From the NCBI GenBank assembly GCA_028565635.1, contig JAOXYB010062968.1:1-10498 (forward strand): DNA of 10,498 nt. Direction: 5' to 3'. The notes beneath the pieces were generated by a model, which was given only the letters and a program-made list of their open reading frames with translations, did not search any database and was not told the DNA's origin. This DNA is from Phoronis ovalis. Its lineage: Eukaryota; Phoronida; Phoronidae. This document shows positions 1 through 7,616 of the stretch, piece after piece; position 1 is the first letter of the stretch, and every line of letters starts with the position of its first letter. The position numbers and the translations under genes are program-made.

Positions 1-483
1 GGATTAACGTATCCGAGGCAAGTTAACTTCAAAGAAACTTGCCGCGTTTCCAATCCCTCTAGTTTTATTAGTCCCAGATATTATGAAGATAGATGTAAAT
101 ATCACACACTTTGGTGATTTTGGTGATATTCACAAAGTTGTTGGATAGGCTTTTGTTTTCATTCCTCTGGGTGCTTTTTTTTGAAAATAAATTCTCTCTT
201 AATTCAAATGTATTTTAGGAAGTGGCTATATGAATCATGTCATACAACTTTTAATTTATATTTAATCTATTTATTGCAAATAATGTCTAAGAGCCCACTA
301 TATTCAGCCAGAACCAAAATGACAGCCATCTTGAATTTTTCCAAATAATGCAAGATTTAAATATTTCTTGGCTATATTTCATTTCTCTCAATGAAAGTAA
401 ATCATCAAAAAATAAATTAATTTCCGAATAAAACCATTATCAATGAAATATGGTTGTTATTATATTTTGTTGTTAGATATTAG
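1..483. other. Non-coding stretch before the repeats, no gene seen
   Basis: This AT-rich sequence has no open frame resembling a protein and no piece of the MFAP1 N-terminus. It is either an upstream intron or 5' flank of the MFAP1 gene. The only structure I can point to is a small inverted repeat near the left edge: GGCAAGTT at 17-24 pairs with AACTTGCC at 36-43 across an 11-base loop. A short stretch around 315-340 resembles the core of the local repeat family (the AAGATGGC word) in reverse orientation, but it is too short to call. Confidence 0.5.
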
Positions 484-1670
484 TTTTCATTGAATGAGCT
501 TCATGTTTGGTACAGGGTAAATACAGGTAAAGGAATTTTGACATTGATTATTTGCAATATTGCCGACTGTTGTTCATTTTTCCTGAAAGGATACATCACA
601 TTGTTCTGACTGATGGCCATGTTTACTCTCAAGATGGTACTTCCTGATAATAGCGTGGTTTTTTTCTGATCAACTTCATATTTGATACAGAATAGTCAAA
701 GTTCAGATCAGCTGTAATTTTTAACCAGATTACTTCAATCCAATATGGCCTGCTCAAGTTTGTTTCCAAGAGGATGTCATGTTGCCTTTCTTCCCAGATA
801 CTTTCAATGTGGCTGACAGGTAACTGCGTTTGTTCCCAAGAGGGGTCAGTTGCCGATCCAAATTGTTGACATTTATCCTATCTGGTACTTTTCTTGATAT
901 ATGTAACACTTCAGGGAGCTGCTGCAAAAATTGTACTGCCCAGCTACAAATAGGGGTTACAAACCACATCTGAGCTGAAGTGTTATATATTCCTAGGGAT
1001 ACGATGGTCATCTGACATGACAAATGTCTCATTATCCAATCAGCTTCCAAGAGGGCTGACTGGTGGCCATGTTTGTTCCTAAGATGGTATGTCGCAATAA
1101 CTATCATTTTATCCAATCAGCTACATTCTTGGTACAGAGTAAGTACAAGTCAAAGAGCTAGTTAAATATAATTTTGACCAATACTACTTCCAGTATGGCT
1201 GACTAGTAGACATGTTTATTCTTGAGAGGGCCCATCATGTTGCACCACTTTCACAAAACATTGACTAGATAATTCCAAGGTGAATTTTATTTTATGAAGG
1301 CCATGGGTGGATATGGTGTTTTACAGTGACTTTGAAAATTGGTCAAATACCAATTTAAAAAAAAGAGATGTTATCTTCTATTCGGAAGGTAAATAGATGC
1401 CAAGATACAGGTCAAGTTTGATTTGGCTGTCTAGTGGCCGTATTTGTTCCTGAGATGGTACCATGATAACAGCTTCAGTTTTTATTATAGCACCTTCACA
1501 TTTGGTATGGCATAAATACAGGTCACAATACAAGTTTGAGTTTGAGCTGTGTCACTGCTAATATGGCTGACTAGTGGCCATGTTTATTCCAGAAATGGTA
1601 TATCATGTTGCAAAGGTGGTTGGGTATGATATAGAATAGTTGGAAGTCAGATAGGGATTTCATTTCAAGC
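484..1670 (+). repeat. Old, decayed copies of the two-subunit intronic repeat family
   Basis: The same ordered words found in the young array at 4518-6601 recur here with many changes. The TTGGTACAG-TAA-TACAGGTCAAAG word is recognisable near 509-533, 681-700, 1130-1155 and 1503-1525. The (A)TGGC(C/T)GACTGGTGGCCATGTTT word, often followed by TTCC-(A)AGATGG, appears near 743, 808, 1048, 1194, 1425 and 1561. A decayed long arm (GAAGGCCATGGGTGG, then TGACTTTGAAAATTGGTCAAAT) is at about 1298-1348. Most CpGs of the young copies are TG or CA here, which fits long residence and methylation decay. The copies lie in the same orientation as those downstream. An open minus-strand frame at 754-1116 runs through this region and looks like chance. 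Limits are approximate. Confidence 0.75.
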
Positions 1671-2284
1671 CATGCTTGAGAGTTTGGGAACTATTCCAAT
1701 GAGAAGTTAATTGCAGAGCTAGAATCAGGCAAAATTCAGTGGTGCTATTGTGCAAATGTTTTGCACTAGATTTTATTGCATGGTGTTTTGCCATTCTAAA
1801 GGCGGTCATGGAGAATACTTTTCTTATAAAGAATACAATAAACTCTTAAAAGAATACTAAACTGCCATTAGAGAAGTTAGTTATTTTCTCGTAGTCCATC
1901 ACCAAGTTCACTATTTCAGACTATTATGCAATTGGTTCTAAAGTGTGAAGAGTGAAAAAAAGTTTGCCGAGTGATGCTCTCCTCTTAATAGGAGACCAGG
2001 GTCTCTCGATTACAGATCATTCAAAGAGGGTTGTTGCTTTGGAAAAATAGGGACATACATTTATTCTTGAAAGTTTCTATAAAAATATGACTGTTAGAGA
2101 TATCATTCAAAACCACATATACATATATGATGATTGCACATCAAAGATGCAATGTTTTCCTTTGACCCATACCTTCATCAGGTTACTTGCTTTGTGACTG
2201 GTACATTAGTTTTCTAGCTATATTCAAATTTCCAGAATATCACATATTCGCCAAAAATGTTGTCGTAATTTGTGGCCATTGTAG
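1671..2284 (+). other. End of an MFAP1 intron, acceptor at 2283-2284
   Basis: No gene or clear mobile element is visible. The segment ends with the 3' splice site TTGTAG before the exon starting at 2285; the pyrimidine tract is weak, and a possible branch site (GTCGTAATT) lies about 20 bases upstream. Small hairpins occur, such as GTGCAAA/TTTGCAC around 1750-1767 and GAGACC-AG-GGTCTC around 1993-2006; neither resembles a known RNA gene. Confidence 0.5.
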
Positions 2285-2414
2285 ACTTGCCCGTCATCGA
2301 CATATGGCTGAGCCAGAAATGTTGAATGGAGATTCAGATGATAATGAGCAAGACCTTCGTCCTCGTGCACAGGCAAGCAGCGATGAGGAAGAGGATGAAG
2401 AACTAGATGAAGAG
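2285..2414 (+). CDS. MFAP1: MFAP1 internal coding exon (acidic region, upstream part)
   Basis: This exon belongs to microfibrillar-associated protein 1, which despite its name is a nuclear protein of the spliceosomal B complex that works with PRP38 in pre-mRNA splicing. The exon supplies the last base of a split Arg codon and then 43 codons. It starts LARHRHMAEPEMLNGDSD and ends in the acidic run SSDEEEDEELDEE. The (R)LARHR-x-x-EPE motif followed by Ser/Asp/Glu-rich sequence is typical of the N-terminal half of MFAP1 across animals. The acceptor is TTGTAG before 2285 and the donor is GAG/GTATTT at 2415. The exon ends in phase 0, exactly matching the phase-0 start of the exon at 4122. The frame also stays open upstream to 2187, but that part reads into the intron and shows no MFAP1 similarity, so the ATG at 2187 is not a real start. 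The Ser-Asp-Glu stretch suggests casein kinase 2 sites (inferred). Confidence 0.9.
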
Positions 2415-2784
2415 GTATTTGTATTTACTACTTAGCTTTAGCTAGCTAGTAATGCCAATCACACACACAGCATATAATCATACACTCAGCATTTAATAAA
2501 TAATATAATATCTGTCTCTAGCTGCTAAAATGAAGCATTGACTGAGTGATTCAAAGGTAGTTGTATGAAAACCATTATAGGTGGGTGATATTTGTAAATA
2601 CGTAGAAAAGTGGAACACTTGTTTAGGCAATGTATTCGGTGAGACTTTAATAAAGTATCTTCTATATTTTATTCTCAGATTTTATACAGAAAGAGATACC
2701 CTGTAATATAGTCTGAGCTTGTGCTTAGACCCAGAGTAACTTTTACTTTTTATCACCTGTACGCACACACTCATCTCTTGTTGT

Positions 2785-3540
2785 TAACATTGGAACATAG
2801 GTCAACCACAATCTTCTTCCATTTCCCTCTGTTCTTGGCGGCTTTTTTGATGTTTTCCAATTATATAACCAATACAGTGCATTTCTGTTTCCACGGAGCA
2901 TCTCCAACTGCTCTTTGGTCATCCAGGGATTCTGGTAATGTTGGTTTATTGAATGTGTGACCTATCCAACCCAATTTTCTCTTCACCTGGAGATCGGTCG
3001 CTTCTTGTTTTGTCCATTCTCACAATGTCTTAGTTCTTATCCTTTTGGGCCAGTGTATTTTCAGAATATTTTTCAGGAACCTGTTGACAAAGGTTTGAAG
3101 CTTCTTTTTGGCCTTCTCTGTTACTGTCTATGTTTTAATACATCAAAACAGATTTCACATTTGAGTAAATATGCCTATCTTGGTCTTTTCATGTATTTGT
3201 ATTTCTTTAGATCCCCTTATTCTTTTCAAAGTTTGAATGCTCCTCAAGTTTTGCCTTTTCAAGTGTGGATATCAATCTCTGCACCTCTGTCTGTTCTGAT
3301 AACATTGCCAAGGTATGTATATTTTTATACATCCTCTAACAGAAATGCCATCTAGTACCTAGTGTCTGAATTTCTGTTGTTTAATCTCGGGACTTCTGTT
3401 TTGTCTTTCTTGATGTTAAGGCCTGTCTTTGCGGCTGTTCCTAGCAGGATGCTAATCTTTTGTGGCATTTATTGGTGTTTAGGGGTTTTCCAAGTCTCAA
3501 GTCATGAATGGCTCATAGACTATCAGGATTACTTTAGCTT
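2785..3540 (-). mobile_element. Decayed non-LTR retrotransposon: C-terminal part of reverse transcriptase
   Basis: Read on the minus strand, broken frames carry, in the correct order, the conserved words of the connection/thumb and C-terminal region of a non-LTR (LINE-type) endonuclease-reverse transcriptase. These are TGLNIKKDKTE (about 3390-3425), YTYLGNVI (about 3298-3321), SNVKSVLMY (about 3145-3172), KLQTFVNRFLK (about 3070-3105), HWPKRI (about 3040-3058), VKRKLGWIGHTF (2951-2986), a SWR..VE stretch near 2900-2920, and NRGKWKKIVVDLCSN ending near 2789. The frame is interrupted by several stops (after the TKTL word before the WIGHT motif, and after SNVKSVLMY) and at least three frameshifts, and the usual Trp-Asn-Pro-Gln-Gly segment is largely lost. 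The catalytic YADD box should lie just upstream near 3520 and is not recognisable. The endonuclease domain is absent, so this is a dead 5'-truncated copy. Plus-strand open frames at 2721-3571 are its antisense. The clade (RTE/Jockey/CR1-like) is not resolved. Confidence 0.85.
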
Positions 3541-3632
3541 ATATTCAAGAGCTGGCTTTTGTTTGAGATAAGTGTGGTATTGTAATTGATGAAACTATAT
3601 TCAAGAGAGCATTTTGTTTCATTTAAGGTAAT
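3538..3632 (+). repeat. Short local direct duplication
   Basis: TATATTCAAGAG followed by a TTTTGTTT word occurs at about 3540-3571 and again at about 3596-3628, offset by about 57 bases. It lies immediately beyond the recognisable upstream edge of the retrotransposon fragment. It could be a simple tandem slip or part of the insertion scar; the sequence does not decide. Confidence 0.45.
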
Positions 3633-4121
3633 TTAAAACAATATTTTAAAACTTTGCTAATATCTGGATAAATATGGATTTGAATCTAACCATTTGAATA
3701 TCTTTTTAAGGTAAGGTTTCTAGTTTAATATTCATATTGGAGGAAATGCTAGTAGTTTGAAAAATAAAGCTATTAAAACTTGAGTTTCTAATAAAGGAAT
3801 TGTAGGAGGTTGTCATCGTAGGGTATCTTCTTTGTGGGCATCTATTATGTTTGTACGGTATTCTAAATTTTAGACTTCTCTTCAAGGGAGGGATTATATC
3901 TGGATAAATAAGAAGTTGATGTTTTATTAAAGAGATGGCTTGTATTCCAATAAATGTTAAATTTATGACTATTAAAGTCTTCTATTTCGATTTATTAATA
4001 TACATTTTGGGCTTATTTGAACTTTACAGTTTGTCGTTTTGCAAGTTTTTAAGTCCTGACATACAATTCTGGCAGATTGCTGTGATGATTCTCATTATAT
4101 CCTTGTTATAAATATTTTTAG

Positions 4122-4309
4122 GAAATTGAACGTCGTCGTCTGTTATTGAAACAGAGAGCACAGCAACAGCAGCAGGCTGAGGAAGAAATCATGGATGTAG
4201 AGGAGGAGAAGTCTGAAGGCGAAAGTGAAGAAGAATCAGAGTATGAGGAATACACAGACAGTGAGGAAGAGGAGACAGGACCCAGACTCAAACCTGTATT
4301 TGTTAGAAA
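4122..4309 (+). CDS. MFAP1: MFAP1 internal coding exon (EIERRR to KPVFVRK)
   Basis: This is the second MFAP1 exon in the window: 62 codons plus two bases of a Lys codon. It begins EIERRRLLLKQRAQQQQQAE, continues through an acidic block (EEIMDVEEEKSEGESEEESE), and then has the MFAP1 signature YEEYTDSEEEE followed by PRLKPVFVRK. The EIERRR start and the YEEYTDS...RLKPVF(V/I)RK end are strongly conserved between animal MFAP1 proteins. The acceptor is ATTTTTAG at 4114-4121 and the donor is AGAAA/GTAAAT at 4310. The final AA joins the A at 8379 to make Lys, giving RKKDR across the junction. The five-Gln run (CAGCAACAGCAGCAG) is a local feature. This region is mostly unstructured and charged and likely precedes the helical part that contacts spliceosomal partners (family knowledge). 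Confidence 0.95.
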
Positions 4310-4517
4310 GTAAATAGAGAGGTTAACATTTTACGAATTGGTACAGTAATAGGTTAAATGTTTGGTTGAACACATCTCTGCAACCATTTGTCAGATTTTT
4401 TAAAAATTCACTCATATGGTAGTTTTAATGTGATGATTCATCATCTAAACAAAACAGCAGCAAAGTTCCTTTTACACCGGTTGTTTAATTGGAACCAATA
4501 ATTAGCGATAATAGTGT

Positions 4518-6601
4518 ATTTTATGGCCATCACTATGTAATAGTGAAAGGGCATATAGTCGTAGGGTCTGCGTCGGAGTCGTATGTAACCTTTTCTTTGT
4601 CTCGCTATAATGGCTTCAGCTTTCGTCAGATCATCTTCGTATTTGGTACAGGGTAAGTACAGGTCAACGCGCAGGTCGGACTTAATTTTGACCTCGATTA
4701 CTTCCAATATGGCCGATTGGCGGCTATGTTTGTAGCCGAGGATGCACCTCACGTTGCGGCCTTTTCGGGAAAGACGAAGTGTTGACTTCACGATTCGAAG
4801 GTGGATACACGAAGGCCATGGGGTTGTGGGCGTATTAGGCCAGGTGACATTTCAAAATGACCTTGAGAAGTAGGTCAAATGTTGACACGAATCTTTGACA
4901 ATTTTTGTTAACACTTTCTTTGTCGCGCAATAACTGCTTCAGTTTTTATCGAATCAGCTTTATATTTAGTACAGGATAAATACAGGTCAAAATGCAGATT
5001 GTCTATAATTTCGACATGGATCAGATTCAAGATGGCGGCCATGTTTATTCTTGAGATGTTAGCTTGCAATAATAGCTTTTTTTTTGCCAGATCATCTTCA
5101 TATTTGGTACTGGTACTGGTCAAAGTACAAGTGTGATATAAGTTTGACCCCGATTACTTCCAACATGGCCGACTGGAGGCTATGTTTGTACCCGAGAGTG
5201 CACGTTACGTTGCGCCCATTTTGTGAAAGACGGCACAATGATTGGATGATTCAAAGGTAGATTCACGTAGGCCATAGGTTGGTGGGCGTATTAGTCCAGG
5301 CCACATTTCAAAATGACCTTGAGAAGTAGGTCAAATGTCGATGCGAATCTTCGACATTTTTTGTGCATAATGCTTTCTTTGACGCGCAATAACTGCTTCA
5401 GTTTTTGTTCGATAAACTTTATGTTTGGTACAGGGTAACTACAGGTCGTCTGTAATTTCCATGTGGATCACTTTCTAGATGGCTGACTGGTGGCCATGTT
5501 TTTTCCCGATAGTGCACATTACGTTGCGCCCATTTCGGGAAAGATGAAGCGATGACTGGACGATTCGAAGGTGGGGTGTATTAAGCCAAGTGACATTTCA
5601 AAGTGACCTTGAAAAGTAGGTCAAATTCCGATACGAATCTTCTACATTTTTCATTTGCGTAACAATTTTCTTGTCTTGCAATGACTGCTTCAGTTTTTAT
5701 CATATGAGCTATATATTAGGTACAGGCTAAATACTGGTCAAAGTTCAGATAGGCAGTAATTTTGACTCGGATAACTTCCAAGATGGCTGACTGGCAGCCA
5801 TGTTTGTTCTCAAGATGTTAGCTTGCAATAACAGCTTTTGTTTTCGTCGAATCATCTTCATATTAGATACAGGGTAAGTACTGGTCAAAGTACACGTTGG
5901 ATATAAGTTCAACCCTGATTACTTCTAACATGGCCGACTGGTGGCCATTTCGGGAAAGACGAAGCGATGACTGGACGATTCGAAGGTGGATTCATGAAGG
6001 CCATGGGTTGGTAACATTTCAAAATGACCTTGAGAAGTAGGTCAAATGTCGATACGAATCTTTGACAATTCTTGTTGCGCTTAACACTTTCTTTGTTGCG
6101 CAATAACTGCTTTAGTTTTATTCCGATCAGCGTTATATTTGGTACAGGATAAATACAGGTCAAAATGCAGATCGTCTATAATTTCGACATGGATCAGATT
6201 CAAGATGGCCGACTGGTGGCCATGTTTATTCTTGAGATGTTAGCTTGCAATAATAGCTTTTTTTTTTGTTGGATCAGCTTCATATTTGGTACAGGTACTG
6301 GTCAAAGTACACGTGTGATATAAATTTGACCCTGATTACTTCTAACATGGCCGACTGGTGGCCATTTCGGGAAAGATGAAGGGATGATTGGATGATTTGA
6401 AGGTGGATTCTCGAAGGTCATAGGTTGGTGGGTGTATTAAACCAAGTGACCTTGCAAATTGACCTTGTGAAGTAGGTCAAATGCCGAATGAATCTTCGAC
6501 ATTTTTTGTTGTGCGCCGCACTTTCTTTGTCGCACAATAACTGCTTCGGTTTTTATCTGATCAGCTTTATATTTGGTACGCCAATTCGGGAAAGACAAAG
6601 C
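4518..6601 (+). repeat. Young tandem array of the two-subunit repeat, ~420-455 bp higher-order unit
   Basis: Two related subunits alternate. Both contain TTTGGTACAGG(G/A)TAA(G/A)TACAGGTCAAA, then GATTACTTCCAA, then ATGGCCGACTGGTGGCCATGTTT. Subunit I continues TTCTTGAGATGTTAGCTTGCAATAATAGC into a T run and the next subunit. Subunit II continues into GAGAGTGCACGTTACGTTGCGCCC, TTTCGGGAAAGACGAAGCG, GGACGATTCGAAGGTGGAT, GAAGGCCATGGGTTGGTGGGCGTATTA, TGACATTTCAAAATGACCTTGAG and AAGTAGGTCAAATG. It ends with CTTTCTTTGTCGCGCAATAACTGCTTCAG, which opens subunit I. The ATGGCCGAC core sits near 4709 (II), 5029 (I), 5164 (II), 5475 (I/II hybrid), 5781 (I), 5928 (II), 6203 (I) and 6346 (II), so II-to-II spacing is 455, 311, 453 and 418. 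The last unit is cut at 6573 and jumps to a subunit II tail ending near 6601. Open minus-strand frames here are discussed in the findings and not called genes. Confidence 0.92.
4530..4546. repeat. 17-bp palindrome marking the left end of the repeat family
   Basis: TCACTATGTAATAGTGA is a perfect 7-bp inverted repeat around GTA. The identical 17 bases occur at 10189-10205, each followed by GCATATAG(T/C)CGTAG and then the first subunit II. Similarity between the two places begins only a few bases before the palindrome (about 4518 and 10178), so it lies at a real element boundary. Confidence 0.8.
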
Positions 6602-6810
6602 AAAACCAACTTTTTTCCTTTTAAACCAAAAATTTGAAATTTTCCCTCTATTATCAACCTCAAAACTCTGAAATATACAAAGATGGCTTTACAACTAAGG
6701 AAACTACATCATTATGGGCATGTGTCTGCACCAGCAGACCTCTTGTTTTTAAATGTTTTCTGAGCTATTTGTAACAACTGCGTAGTGGGGACTTTTTAGA
6801 AATCAAGTGG

Positions 6811-6953
6811 GCAACACGACATTCTATACTAAGATTGTTGTGTTGTTTGCAAGCCGACAATATGACATTCCTTACTAAAATTGTCATGTTGTCTACTTGC
6901 CGACTTGAATCAAGCCGATAACATGACATTCTATACTAAGATTGTTGTTTTGT
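6811..6953. repeat. Three imperfect hairpin-forming direct repeats
   Basis: The word GACATTC(T/C)(A/T)TACTAA(G/A)ATTG recurs at 6818, 6864 and 6925, with the first and third copies identical over 24 bases. Within each copy the left side (CAACA(C/T)GACA-like) is nearly complementary to the right side (TGTTGTGTTG-like or TGTCATGTTG). Each can therefore fold into a hairpin with a loop around CTATACTAA. A shared word, GCAAGCCGA or TCAAGCCGA, links the copies. It has no similarity I recognise to a named RNA or transposon end. Confidence 0.6.
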
Positions 6954-7058
6954 AAAAAAACAAGTCAACAACATGGGCCAACGTAAACTGTTAATCATGT
7001 TATTTGTATCATGTTAATAGGAGTGTGGTGTTTATTTACTCTTTGAGTATGAGTCTGC

Positions 7059-7074
7059 ATTCTATTAATAGAAT
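7059..7074. repeat. Perfect 16-bp AT-rich palindrome
   Basis: ATTCTATTAATAGAAT is its own reverse complement. It is isolated in plain intron and has no partner elsewhere in the window. Such a palindrome can arise by chance in AT-rich DNA, so no role is proposed. Confidence 0.5.
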
Positions 7075-7173
7075 TCCTCAATTTGCATCTTAACTTCCAT
7101 CCTTTAAAATTTTTTAGTCGTTGTTTTATTGATTAATTTTTGTAAACAATAGATACGTATCATATATCTTGTT

Positions 7174-7191
7174 TGTGTGTGTGTGTGTGTG
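7174..7191. repeat. (TG)9 microsatellite
   Basis: Nine TG dinucleotides run without interruption inside the 4.1 kb MFAP1 intron. This is a simple sequence repeat that is probably length-polymorphic. Confidence 0.9.
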
Positions 7192-7616
7192 CATTTATTG
7201 CATGGTCTTGTATTGGAAGTATTGTTTTGGTCTCGAAAGCAAAATGAAGCTCTGGGAAATTGGAAACAAACATGTACACATTATCTTTCCACTAGTTCAG
7301 GTTTAGGCAGAATCAGAAATCCTATATGATCAGTACTGTATGTTAATGTATAATCTTGTGCAGACTTTTGCACTGGAGCAACCTCTTGCAATGCTGTACT
7401 TGCACCATATCTTAACTTCTGACACACTTGATCTCAGTTAAGTTGAAGTTGTGATCCAGTGGGCAATTTGTCACAAATAAGTTAGCAAACTATTAATTAT
7501 CATTTGCTGTACAACTTGATGAAATTATGAACTTAAAAGTTAGCTTCAGTTTTCAAAAAGATTTTTGTCATCATCTGCTTGTATATCCCCATATATTTAT
7601 TTCTTATGTCGCTAAG

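Larger units (their letters stand above)
2415..4121 (+). other. MFAP1: MFAP1 intron, 1707 bp, phase 0
   Basis: The intron is bounded by GAG/GTATTT at 2415 and ATTTTTAG/GAA at 4121. It contains a minus-strand retrotransposon fragment (about 2785-3540) and a short local duplication just after it. The stretches 2415-2780 and 3635-4121 are plain AT-rich intron. A word ATATCTGGATAAAT occurs twice (about 3659 and 3896), but I cannot tie it to an element. Confidence 0.85.

Noticed and set aside
111-139. CTTTGGTGA...TTCACAAAG imperfect inverted repeat
   Set aside because: It is short and imperfect, and it overlaps a TTGGTGAT direct duplication, so chance is likely.
754-1116. 120-codon minus-strand open frame
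   Set aside because: It crosses several decayed repeat copies and shows no domain. Minus-strand openness is a recurring property of this repeat.
2187-2284. ATG-initiated extension upstream of the first MFAP1 exon
   Set aside because: It reads through a 3' splice site into intron and shows no MFAP1 similarity; the family has conserved sequence upstream that must come from another exon.
1-2284. Upstream MFAP1 exons or a promoter
   Set aside because: No frame matches the conserved N-terminal part of the family and no exon with proper splice sites was found, so the start of the gene must lie outside the window.
2721-3571. Three consecutive plus-strand open frames of 69-132 codons
   Set aside because: They are antisense to the minus-strand reverse-transcriptase remains, lie inside an MFAP1 intron, and have no recognisable domain.
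4518-6601. CRISPR array
   Set aside because: Repeat units are hundreds of bases long and diverged, without short uniform repeats and unique spacers, and the locus is a eukaryotic intron.
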